Source: UBA2287 sp964479665 (GTDB lineage Bacteria > Bacteroidota > Bacteroidia > Bacteroidales > Tenuifilaceae). Taken from it: a DNA stretch of 23,694 nt. The position numbers were made by a program, and so were the translations under genes. Each line of letters begins with the position of its first letter. Within the stretch, counting starts at the first letter, position 1. The notes under the pieces were generated by a model. That model did no database searches. It was not told where the DNA came from and saw only the letters and a list, made by a program, of their open reading frames with translations. Location of the stretch: positions 1 to 23,694 of the forward strand of contig CAYZNN010000038.1 in NCBI GenBank assembly GCA_964479665.1, given 5' to 3'. Below, one piece after another: positions 16,149-23,694 of the stretch.

Positions 16149-16940
16149 ATGGGAAAAAACATTTTCAACAACCTTTCTTTTAATGCTTTACTGCTTGTAT
16201 TGCTTATACTAAGCGTTAGTGGCACTTTTTTTACCATGCTCAAACCCAATGGGGCAAATAGTGCTTTCTTTTTTGCCATAATTCTTATGTCAATTTCCAT
16301 TTGCTTGGGTTTTGCCCTGTTTTTGGCTAGTTATAACTCGCATAAACAGAATAGTTCGCTTAATGAACAGATTTCAACTTTAAAAAAGCATATTGAACAG
16401 AGTAAGAACGGTAAAAACAGAAAGCAAGAAGTTGAAGAAAAAAAACAAACAACTGTTAACCCTACTAATGCGGCTCAAGAACTTATTCCTACCGAAGATT
16501 TTAAAAGCACAGAACTATTCCTTGAGCATTTACTTCAGAACACAGCCAAAAAAATGGAAATTGCACAGGCTGTAGTATTTTTAAAAGATATTAATAGTGA
16601 GTCCTTCTCGTTCGCTGCTGGGTATGCTTATTACACCGAATCGGCCCCTCCCGCTTTCATCGAAGGGGAAACACTGCCCGGGCAAGTGGCTAAAAACAAA
16701 GAGGCCCTGATAATTGACACTGTTCCCGAAGGGTATATAACTGTAATATCGGGGCTGGGAAGCAGCAATCCAAAGCAATTGCTCATAGTGCCAATTATAA
16801 ACGAAGCAAATAATTGTGTAGGAATTATTGAACTGGCAACTTTTAAGCCGTTTACAAGCCTCCATCTTGAGGTAATAACTGCGCTTGGAACATTAATAAG
16901 TGAAAAATTGAGTTCTCTGAACAATATTTCTCAGGAATAA
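16149..16940 (+). CDS. Two-helix membrane protein with cytoplasmic GAF domain
   Basis: This 263-aa protein has two N-terminal membrane helices (ALLLVLLILSVSGTFFTML and FFFAIILMSISICLGFALFL), a charged linker with coiled-coil character, and a C-terminal GAF domain from about residue 120. The GAF end EGYITVISGLGSSNPKQLLI closely resembles the GAF domains of the sensor at 12359 (NYIEITSGLGDANPKSLVV) and the phosphatase at 16945. The three are therefore related by duplication. No output domain is present. I chose ATG 16149 over two GTG codons at 16140 and 16143; the AAGGTGG just before it may help initiation. It could be a third sensor subunit sharing a ligand with the others. The GAF ligand is unknown. 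Confidence 0.82.
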   Translation: MGKNIFNNLSFNALLLVLLILSVSGTFFTMLKPNGANSAFFFAIILMSISICLGFALFLASYNSHKQNSSLNEQISTLKKHIEQSKNGKNRKQEVEEKKQTTVNPTNAAQELIPTEDFKSTELFLEHLLQNTAKKMEIAQAVVFLKDINSESFSFAAGYAYYTESAPPAFIEGETLPGQVAKNKEALIIDTVPEGYITVISGLGSSNPKQLLIVPIINEANNCVGIIELATFKPFTSLHLEVITALGTLISEKLSSLNNISQE

Positions 16941-16944
16941 ACAT

Positions 16945-19557
16945 ATGGTCACACACAACAAAACATCGCCCGATAGTTTATCGAAGGCTCTTACTCAAAG
17001 GGTTTTCATTGCTATGGCTTTTGGCCTTTTTGTACTTTCTGTTTCGTGGGCCATTGCATTAGTGCAGCTCAATATATCATTTAGCCTTTCCGGTATATCT
17101 CAAATCCACAAATCGATGCCAGTAATGTGGATTTTAGACCTACTACCATTAATTTTTGGCTATTCCACCTGGTTAAACGCACGAAAACAGCAGCAAAAGG
17201 TTCAATTCTTAGAAGAGGAGATTAAGCAAAGAGACGAAAACACCAGCAAAAACGCTCTTTTTGCCAAGCAAATAGGAGAGGGAGAATATACCGTTCGTTT
17301 TCAAATAACCGACGAAGACGATGTACTTGGCAAATCGCTACTTGTAATGCGCGACAACCTTTTGAGAAATTACCAAAAGGAATCGGAGGAGAGCTGGATT
17401 TCGAAAGGGAAGGATGAGGTTTCTCACATTTTAAGGCTTCACAATAACATCGATGAACTTTCCTACGAAGTTTTGGTGAAGCTAATTAAGTATATAAACA
17501 TAATTCAGGGTACACTATACATTTACGATGAGGAGAAGAAACTGCTTCGTAATTTGGCAACCTATGCTTATAATAGGAAGAAATTCGTTTCCCAGGAGTT
17601 TCGAGTTGGACAGGGGTTAATTGGGCAATGTGCATATGAACGGGACATAATATATCGAACCGAAATCCCTACCGACTATGTAACAATAACTTCAGGCATT
17701 CTGGGCGACAAAAAACCACAAAGCCTGCTTCTGATTCCTCTCATTACCGACGAAAAGTTGGAAGGTGTAATAGAATTTGCTTCGCTTGATGAATCGATTC
17801 CCGAACTCACCATACGTTTCCTCCAGGAAACAGGAGAGATAATAGCTCGCACTATTTTCAACCTTCGAATCAACCAAAAAACCGAGAGGCTGCTGCTTGA
17901 AGCGCAGCAAATGACCCAGGAACTGAAGGAGAACGAGGAAGAACTTAGGCAGAATGCCGAAGAGATGCGGGCGACACATGAAGAACTTGAAAAATCGAAC
18001 GCCAAGCTCGAATTAAAAATACAGGAAGTTGAAAATGCTCAAAAACGGCTTCATTCTCTACTCGAGAATGCCTCCGAGATCATTTCCATTTACAGTAGCA
18101 GTTTCAAACTAATTTACATCAGCCCCTCGGTTATTAAAATATTGGGATATACTCCACAGGAAATGATGAGCGGTAAAGACATTGACCGCCTCACACGTAA
18201 GGGAGAACAGGAACTGAACGATATGTTCAAAAAACTCCTCGATGCCCCACGAATCCCCATAACCATAGAGTACACCTTTATGAAAAGGGATGGCGAGAAG
18301 CTATTCCTTGAGGTGACGGGAAGAAATTTACTCGACGACCCTGCAATAAATGGAGTAATATTGAATTCGCGCGACATTACAGAGCGTAAAAGGGCCGAGA
18401 AGGAGGAGCGCATGCGAAGTAAAATGCAATCGCTCTCAGAAAACTCGCTCGATATGATTATCCGACTCAATACAGCTGGACAGTTTTTCTACGCCAACCC
18501 AATGATTGAGACCTATTTAGGAATTTCACCCAAGGACCTTATTAATCAGACCCTCAGCACAGTTGAAATAAACGAGTCCATATCCACCTTTTTTAAAGAA
18601 GCCATAAAAGGGATTAAGACCCATAAGGAAAAGGTTGAAACAGATATATACTTTAATGCCATATGTGGCAATGTAACCATGCACATTGTGGCTATTCCAG
18701 AATTCAACGAAAATGAGCTGGAAACCATTCTCTTCGTTGGGCACGACATTACTGAAGCCAAACGAATACAACTTGAGATTCAAGATAAAAACCGAAAGAT
18801 TACCGAAAGCATTAATTATGCACAACGAATTCAAACATCGATACTTCCCAATAATCGAATTATTCGACAATACTTACCCAAGTCGTTCATTTACTACAAG
18901 CCCCGCGATGTGGTAAGCGGCGATTTTCCATGGTTCTTTGTAAAAGACGAATCCGTTTATATAGCAGCCGTGGACTGTACTGGGCACGGGGTGCCCGGTG
19001 CGCTGCTTTCGTTCATTGGGTATTTCATTCTCAACAATGTAGTTGACCACGACAACTCCTATACTGCTGGTAAAGTTTTGGACTTACTTCACTTTGGCGT
19101 AAGAAAAACGCTGAAGCAAGACAGACCCGACGCTGATGCTCGCGATGGAATGGATATTGCATTGTGCAAAATAAACCCCAAACGAAAGGAGCTCCATTAC
19201 GCTGGAGCCCATCGACCACTTTACCTTCTTCGCAATGGGGAACTAAGCGAGTTTAAAGGGAACCGCAAAGCTATTGGAGGCATTCCCAATCCGAAAAAAG
19301 ATGAGGACGATTTCACAAACTACATAATTAACATTCAGCAAAACGACAAAGTCTTCTTCTTTTCCGACGGGATGCCCGACCAAGTGGGTGGACCCGAAAA
19401 GAAAAAGTACGGACCCGCACGTATTCGCGAAATCATTTTAGCCAATCCAAATTATACTATGCCACAGTATAATGATATATTTGCAAAAGATTTTGAAGAG
19501 TATATGGGTGATAACAAGCAGGTTGACGATGTATTAATAATTGGCATCGAATTTTAA
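16945..19557 (+). CDS. Membrane GAF-PAS-PAS-PP2C phosphatase (SpoIIE/RsbU/SiaA-type)
   Basis: This 870-aa protein should dephosphorylate the SiaC-like protein encoded downstream. Two helices lie near residues 20-43 and 60-80. A linker FAKQIGEGEYTVRF...DVLGKSLLVMRDNL matches the sensor at 12359. GAF spans about 165-310, a coiled coil about 313-370 with EEMRAT at 339-344, and two PAS domains cover about 372-612 (the first ends in RDITERKR). The PP2C domain fills about 640-870: VSGDFPWF (Asp660), DCTGHGVPGALLS (Asp677), FFFSDGMPDQ (Asp808) and DDVLIIGI near the end, which are the metal-binding sites. The usual SGDFYW is SGDFPW here, a Tyr-to-Pro change at a loop. Pseudomonas SiaA also couples a membrane sensor part to this phosphatase type but uses a different sensor layout. 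Confidence 0.92.
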   Translation: MVTHNKTSPDSLSKALTQRVFIAMAFGLFVLSVSWAIALVQLNISFSLSGISQIHKSMPVMWILDLLPLIFGYSTWLNARKQQQKVQFLEEEIKQRDENTSKNALFAKQIGEGEYTVRFQITDEDDVLGKSLLVMRDNLLRNYQKESEESWISKGKDEVSHILRLHNNIDELSYEVLVKLIKYINIIQGTLYIYDEEKKLLRNLATYAYNRKKFVSQEFRVGQGLIGQCAYERDIIYRTEIPTDYVTITSGILGDKKPQSLLLIPLITDEKLEGVIEFASLDESIPELTIRFLQETGEIIARTIFNLRINQKTERLLLEAQQMTQELKENEEELRQNAEEMRATHEELEKSNAKLELKIQEVENAQKRLHSLLENASEIISIYSSSFKLIYISPSVIKILGYTPQEMMSGKDIDRLTRKGEQELNDMFKKLLDAPRIPITIEYTFMKRDGEKLFLEVTGRNLLDDPAINGVILNSRDITERKRAEKEERMRSKMQSLSENSLDMIIRLNTAGQFFYANPMIETYLGISPKDLINQTLSTVEINESISTFFKEAIKGIKTHKEKVETDIYFNAICGNVTMHIVAIPEFNENELETILFVGHDITEAKRIQLEIQDKNRKITESINYAQRIQTSILPNNRIIRQYLPKSFIYYKPRDVVSGDFPWFFVKDESVYIAAVDCTGHGVPGALLSFIGYFILNNVVDHDNSYTAGKVLDLLHFGVRKTLKQDRPDADARDGMDIALCKINPKRKELHYAGAHRPLYLLRNGELSEFKGNRKAIGGIPNPKKDEDDFTNYIINIQQNDKVFFFSDGMPDQVGGPEKKKYGPARIREIILANPNYTMPQYNDIFAKDFEEYMGDNKQVDDVLIIGIEF

Positions 19558-19562
19558 TTGTA

Positions 19563-19592
19563 TTGTATAATAAGGTAAAATTCCTAACTTTA
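19563..19592 (+). promoter_or_regulatory. Possible internal promoter before siaB
   Basis: TTG (19563-19565), a 19-base spacer and TAACTTTA (19585-19592) match TTG-N19-TAnnTTTG except for the last base. The siaB ATG is at 19599, six bases past the box, so a transcript from here would be leaderless. The 41-base gap is the widest in the operon. Confidence 0.35.
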
Positions 19593-19598
19593 CGGGCT

Positions 19599-20174
19599 AT
19601 GGACAAAAAAAATGTAAAAGGGTTTCTCGAGTTCGTTTACGACTTCTACAAGTCGATGAAAGCGCATGAAATTACGCTGGTTTACGAAGGAGAAATTACC
19701 CACCAAATCACAAAGGCCTTTACATCCCTCACCGAATCCAATATGGCCAAGGAGGAGGAATCCAACACTGTGCAAAAAAAGGTATTCCATGTTATGGTTG
19801 AGTGCCTTCAAAACATTAGCAAACATGCCGACAGCTTTGGTTCCGACGATTTCCTTTTTGCCGGACGTGGAATATTTATGGTAAGCAAGGGAGAGGTTGA
19901 ATACCACGTTACTACGGGAAATGTTATTGAGAACCTGAAGATAGATGAGCTCACTAAAATTCTCGACAATATCAACGCACTTGATAAGGAGGGCTTAAAA
20001 CAGCTATACAAAACTCAAATGCGCGAAGGTCGCTTGTCCGAAAAAGGCGGTGCTGGGTTAGGGTTTATCGACATTGCTCGTAAAACTGGGCGAAAACTCG
20101 AGTACCACTTTCTGCCCATTGATGAGGATACACATTTCTTCATCTTAACCTCAACCATATCTAGAAACGAGTAA
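19599..20174 (+). CDS. siaB: SiaB-family protein kinase
   Basis: SiaB kinases phosphorylate the partner protein SiaC and oppose the PP2C phosphatase. This 191-aa protein starts FLEFVYDFYKSMKAHEITLVYEGEIT. It has a GHKL-type ATP-binding signature: KVFHVMVECLQNISKHA with Asn72, and EKGGAGLGFIDIARKTG with the glycine loop at 150-155. I used ATG 19599; an in-frame TTG at 19563 is upstream but its added residues are not typical and it overlaps a possible -33 box. Order phosphatase - kinase - phosphoprotein is the same as siaA-siaB-siaC in Pseudomonas aeruginosa. In that system the target is the diguanylate cyclase SiaD; no cyclase gene is present here. Confidence 0.87.
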   Translation: MDKKNVKGFLEFVYDFYKSMKAHEITLVYEGEITHQITKAFTSLTESNMAKEEESNTVQKKVFHVMVECLQNISKHADSFGSDDFLFAGRGIFMVSKGEVEYHVTTGNVIENLKIDELTKILDNINALDKEGLKQLYKTQMREGRLSEKGGAGLGFIDIARKTGRKLEYHFLPIDEDTHFFILTSTISRNE

Positions 20175-20185
20175 AATTAAGAGTT

Positions 20186-20569
20186 ATGGAAACCATAAAG
20201 ATTCTTGGTACCGACGATACCCCTACCGTTATAATGGATGCTGATAACGAAATCTTTGAGATTTCAGGACGCTCTCTTCCAGAAGACGTTACAGCTTTTT
20301 ACGACCCAATTCTCAATTGGCTCGAGGAGTATGCTGCTAGCCCCAAAGCTAAAACCATATTCACATTCAAATTGGTTTACTTCAACACTGCAAGCTCCAA
20401 ACTCTTGCTCGATATTCTGATGAAGCTAGAGCAGATGCACGAAGATGGTAAGGAGGTTCTGGTTCGCTGGTTTTACCCCGAAGACGATGAGGATATGCAA
20501 GAGGCTGGCGAAGAGTATGCCGACATTGTGGATGTTCCCTTTGAGCAAGTAGGCTATACCCTAAGCTAA
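20186..20569 (+). CDS. siaC: SiaC-family regulatory phosphoprotein (DUF1987)
   Basis: This 127-aa protein is the switch element of the partner system: its phosphorylation state decides which partner it binds. Family features are visible: ILGTDDTPTVIMD, FEISGRSLPEDVTAFYDPIL and VYFNTASSKLLLDIL. Thr68 lies in YFNTASSK, and as I recall the corresponding Pseudomonas SiaC residue, also numbered Thr68, is the one phosphorylated by SiaB. KEVLVRWFYPEDDEDMQEAGEEY is another typical stretch. The gene lies 11 bases after siaB and 34 bases before the transporter gene. Its output partner is not known here. The adjacent transporter is the only non-signalling protein in the operon and so the first candidate. 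Confidence 0.9.
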   Translation: METIKILGTDDTPTVIMDADNEIFEISGRSLPEDVTAFYDPILNWLEEYAASPKAKTIFTFKLVYFNTASSKLLLDILMKLEQMHEDGKEVLVRWFYPEDDEDMQEAGEEYADIVDVPFEQVGYTLS

Positions 20570-20572
20570 CTA

Positions 20573-20589
20573 TTTTAACCTCGTTAAAA
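20573..20589. repeat. Short inverted repeat between siaC and the transporter gene
   Basis: TTTTAAC (20573-20579) and GTTAAAA (20583-20589) are perfect 7-bp arms around CTC. It lies in the 34-base gap four bases after the siaC stop. It could be an operator or a weak hairpin tuning expression of the transporter; there is no T run of terminator type. Confidence 0.4.
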
Positions 20590-20603
20590 CAACCCGATAG
20601 GCT

Positions 20604-23600
20604 ATGAGTGAGGAAATTCTCAAAGCTCTAATGCAATTATTTGCCATAATTGCTAAGCAAGACGAAGGCGTTGAGTCCAACGAGCGAGAATACGTCCTTA
20701 CTTTCTTACGCCAACAATTGAACGACGAGGCCGTTGAAGAATATATTGCACTTTTTGATGAGCACGCAGGCCTCCTCGACGAGAAGGATGATCCCACTGA
20801 CGATGGTCAACCCAAAAAAGTGAAACTCACCTCGGTTAAGGATTCGGTTAAAATTTTAGGCATTTGCAAAAAAATCAATAAAACCCTTACCCAAAAGCAA
20901 AAAGTGGTAGTACTGGTTCGCCTTTTTGAACTGGTTAATGCCGACAGAAAATTTACTGAGCAACGCATGGCCATTATTAACACTGTGGCCGAAGTTTTTA
21001 AACTTACCAAAGAGGAATTTACCGACATTGAAAAATTTGTAGTAGAAGAGGATTCAAAAAGTCTCGATTACAGCAGTATACTGGCCATTCACGATAAGCC
21101 CGAACGTGGAGAACAGTGTAAACACATTCATACAGAAGCCTTAAATGGCTACCTTTTTATACTCCAAATTAAAAGCGTCGACCTTTATTTCCTTCGCTAC
21201 AACGGGAATGAAGAGTTATACCTGAATGGATTGCCTATCAATAATAAGCGTATATACCTATACGCTAGCGGTAGTTCAATTAAACTACCAAAAGGCAAAC
21301 CCGTATACTACACCGATGTGGTTTCACATTACCTAGCCGACTCCACATCTACTCGTATTTCATACAATGTAGACAAGGTTGGTTACCAATTCAAAACCGG
21401 CGGCATTGGCCTGCGCAACATTTCGTTTAAGGAAGAGCATGGTAAACTAATTGGCATAATGGGTGCCAGCGGTGCGGGTAAAACAACTCTGCTCAACGTA
21501 CTGGCTGGAATTGAAAAGCCTACCCAAGGACGGGTTCTTATTAATGGAATCGACCTCCATAATGAAAGGGAAAACATTGAGGGGGTTATAGGGGTAATTC
21601 CACAAGACGATTTGCTCATTGAGGAACTTACTGTATTCCAAAACCTATACTACAATGCCAAACTCTGTTTTAAAGATAAGAACGAAGAGGAGTTAACCGA
21701 ACTGGTTAATAAAACCCTTTCCAATCTTGGCCTATTTGAAAGGAAGGATTTGAAAGTAGGCTCCCCATTAAATAAAATGATTTCGGGAGGCCAGCGGAAG
21801 CGACTAAATATAGCATTGGAACTTATTCGCGAACCATCCATTCTGTTTGTTGACGAGCCTACCTCTGGGCTTTCATCGCGCGATTCGGAAAACGTGATGG
21901 ACCTCCTACGCGAGTTAACACTTAAGGGTAAACTCATTTTTGTTGTAATACACCAGCCCTCTTCGGATATATATAAGATGTTCGACAATATGATGATATT
22001 GGACACGGGCGGGTATATGATTTACTATGGCAACCCCGTTGAAGCAGTAATGTACTTCAAGCGGATTGACATGCAAATTAACAGCGATGTTGGCGAATGT
22101 CCCACTTGTGGAAATGTGAATCCCGAATTAATTTTCAACATAATTGAAGCAAAGGTGGTCGACGAATTTGGTCGATATACCCCTACCCGTAAGGTATCGC
22201 CAATTAAATGGGAAGAGCACTTTAGGGAAAACATTAAAATTAAGGAGCTGCCCGACGAAACCCTTGCACCTCCCAAGTCGCTTAATATTCCCTCGCGCAT
22301 TAAGCAGTTGGCTATTTATACAACTCGCGATTTTCTATCCAAAATAAGCAATACGCAATATATTGTTCTCAACCTCCTCGAAACTCCGGTACTTGCCTTC
22401 ATCCTGGCATTCGTGGTACGATATATTGCCGACCCCAACTCGAATGTTTACATATTCAGAGAGAACGAAAATATTCCCATTTACATTTTTATGGCCCTAA
22501 TTGTAGCCCTCTTTATTGGGCTTACAGTAAGCGCCGAAGAAATTTTCCGCGATCGGAAAATTCTTAAACGAGAAGCATTCCTTAACTTAAGCCGTTCATC
22601 ATACCTTTTTAGCAAACTTTTCATTCTCATTGGCCTTTCGGCCTTACAAACCATTACGTTCATACTCATAGCCAATTCAATCCTCGAAATACGAGGCATG
22701 TATTTCGAATATTGGCTGGTTCTTTTTTCAACAGCCGTGTTTGCCAATCTTTTAGGGCTTAACATTTCGGCTACCTTTAACTCTGCGGTAACAATATATA
22801 TTGTTATTCCCCTTTTAATGATTCCAATGATGGTGCTTTCAGGGGCCATGTTCAGTTTCGACAAACTGAATCGCGCCGTTGGAAGTTTCAATCGTGTACC
22901 TTTAGTAGCCGAGTTCATGGTAACTAAATGGGGTTACGAAGGGCTTATTGTGCATCAGTTTAAGGACAATGCCTTCCATAGGCATTTTTATGATATTGAA
23001 AAGGTTGAGCGAAACGCTAGCTTTAAAACAATACACTACATCCCTGAATTAGAAAAAAGGCTTAATGCAACCATAGGTTACCTGGAATCATTTGAAGAAC
23101 CGGCAGTTAGGGCGAAGGTTAGCGATAATCTGGCTGTTCTGAAAAGGGCACTCTTCAACGAGTCGAATTTTATGGCTCCTGCTATTCCTTACAAGTATCT
23201 ACAGAACCTAACCATCGATAAGTTTGACGAGGAAGCAGCTTACGCCACGGTTGACTACCTTGAAGAACTAAAAAAACACTACGATAAAATATACCAATCG
23301 ACAAATCAGAAACGCGACAAAATCATTAACCATTTGGTTAGTACCAATGCCCAACTTTACGAGGCCCGCAGAAGAGCCTTTCATAACGAGAGCATATCTG
23401 ATTTGGCAACCAAAGCCTTCGAACGAAATAAAATTCTACAGTACCGCGACGAGCTGGTTCAGCAAACCGACCCTATATATAGGGATCCTTTGCCAAGACA
23501 TAGCCTCGATTTCCGCTCCCATTTTCTGGCTCCCCGAAAACATTTTCTGGGAATATATTTCGATACTTTTTGGTTCAATATTTGTTTTATTTGGTTCATG

Positions 23601-23693
23601 ACCCTAGTTCTTTACGTCACACTTTACTATGAAACATTGAAATGGGTTCTTGAACTTTTTACAAAAATTAAACCGCCTCGATTTCGTAAGTAA
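20604..23693 (+). CDS. ABCG-type transporter with TerB-like N-terminal domain
   Basis: This 1029-aa protein joins an N-terminal regulatory part to an ABC exporter half. Residues about 1-150 contain helical repeats of TerB type (LMQLFAIIAKQDEGVESNE and LFELVNADRKFTEQRMAII). A beta-rich stretch at about 165-255 (ELYLNGLPINNKRIYLY) resembles an FHA-like fold, tentatively. The ATPase has Walker A GASGAGKTT (287-295), signature ISGGQRKR (393-400), Walker B ILFVDEP with Asp417-Glu418, and H-loop VIHQPSSD. After a CPTCG motif come helices of ABC2 type (LETPVLAFILAFVVRYI, IYIFMALIVALFIGL, VTIYIVIPLLMIPMMVLSGAM). An unusual helical insert of about 220 residues precedes a last helix (FWFNICFIWFMTLVLYVTLYY). 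The stop TAA is at 23691-23693, so the gene is complete. Substrate unknown. Position suggests control by the SiaC switch. Confidence 0.9.
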   Translation: MSEEILKALMQLFAIIAKQDEGVESNEREYVLTFLRQQLNDEAVEEYIALFDEHAGLLDEKDDPTDDGQPKKVKLTSVKDSVKILGICKKINKTLTQKQKVVVLVRLFELVNADRKFTEQRMAIINTVAEVFKLTKEEFTDIEKFVVEEDSKSLDYSSILAIHDKPERGEQCKHIHTEALNGYLFILQIKSVDLYFLRYNGNEELYLNGLPINNKRIYLYASGSSIKLPKGKPVYYTDVVSHYLADSTSTRISYNVDKVGYQFKTGGIGLRNISFKEEHGKLIGIMGASGAGKTTLLNVLAGIEKPTQGRVLINGIDLHNERENIEGVIGVIPQDDLLIEELTVFQNLYYNAKLCFKDKNEEELTELVNKTLSNLGLFERKDLKVGSPLNKMISGGQRKRLNIALELIREPSILFVDEPTSGLSSRDSENVMDLLRELTLKGKLIFVVIHQPSSDIYKMFDNMMILDTGGYMIYYGNPVEAVMYFKRIDMQINSDVGECPTCGNVNPELIFNIIEAKVVDEFGRYTPTRKVSPIKWEEHFRENIKIKELPDETLAPPKSLNIPSRIKQLAIYTTRDFLSKISNTQYIVLNLLETPVLAFILAFVVRYIADPNSNVYIFRENENIPIYIFMALIVALFIGLTVSAEEIFRDRKILKREAFLNLSRSSYLFSKLFILIGLSALQTITFILIANSILEIRGMYFEYWLVLFSTAVFANLLGLNISATFNSAVTIYIVIPLLMIPMMVLSGAMFSFDKLNRAVGSFNRVPLVAEFMVTKWGYEGLIVHQFKDNAFHRHFYDIEKVERNASFKTIHYIPELEKRLNATIGYLESFEEPAVRAKVSDNLAVLKRALFNESNFMAPAIPYKYLQNLTIDKFDEEAAYATVDYLEELKKHYDKIYQSTNQKRDKIINHLVSTNAQLYEARRRAFHNESISDLATKAFERNKILQYRDELVQQTDPIYRDPLPRHSLDFRSHFLAPRKHFLGIYFDTFWFNICFIWFMTLVLYVTLYYETLKWVLELFTKIKPPRFRK

Positions 23694-23694
23694 A

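Noticed and set aside
18526..18870. Minus-strand open frame opposite the second PAS domain of the phosphatase
   Set aside because: The plus-strand frame is continuous and matches PAS; no start signals or family on the other strand.
11499..23693. Chemotaxis operon in the classical sense
   Set aside because: CheR and CheB are present, but CheA, CheW, CheY and a chemoreceptor signalling tip are all missing.

Overview
The window looks like Bacteroidota, most likely Bacteroidales. It is AT-rich. Several gene starts are preceded by the Bacteroidetes -7 box TAnnTTTG and most lack a clear Shine-Dalgarno sequence. The gene set also fits this phylum: BlaI/M56 sensor pair, TonB-domain energy transducers, NfeD plus flotillin, and SiaB/SiaC-family proteins. 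No rRNA, tRNA, CRISPR or insertion sequence was seen.

Region 1 (80-6230, + strand) is a block of damaged genes. It holds a hypothetical protein with two frameshifts and two stops, then an arsenic cluster: arsR and arsC intact, arsM broken, acr3 frameshifted. An NfeD-like gene (one stop) and a flotillin gene (one frameshift, one stop) follow. The damage ends at a perfect palindromic terminator at 6231-6256. The 17 kb beyond it reads cleanly, so this is either real local decay or poor consensus near a contig end.

Region 2 (6257-8391, - strand) is a blaI - M56 peptidase - TonB-domain operon. Its promoter carries an inverted-repeat operator between the -33 and -7 boxes and appears to start transcription at or next to the start codon. 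A divergent TonB energy transducer (8503-9192), a UPF0104-type membrane protein (9332-10438) and purQ (- strand, 10481-11179) follow. The last two converge on a hairpin with perfect 23-bp arms.

Region 3 (11499-23693, + strand) is the most interesting part: nine tightly packed same-strand genes. In order they are CheR methyltransferase, a membrane Cache-HAMP-GAF-PAS-PAS sensor with no output domain, a second CheR with a degraded SAM-binding motif, a CheB methylesterase domain without receiver, a membrane GAF protein, a membrane GAF-PAS-PAS-PP2C (SpoIIE/RsbU/SiaA-type) phosphatase, a SiaB-like kinase, a SiaC-like phosphoprotein with a Thr68 site, and a TerB-like/ABCG-type transporter. There is no CheA, CheW or classical chemoreceptor. 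Both large sensors carry an E-E-M-x-A-T motif in a coiled coil, resembling the methylation sites of chemoreceptors. My reading (inference) is a methylation-tuned partner-switch pathway: CheR/CheB adjust the coiled coils, the phosphatase and SiaB set the phosphorylation state of SiaC, and the output may be the adjacent ABC transporter.
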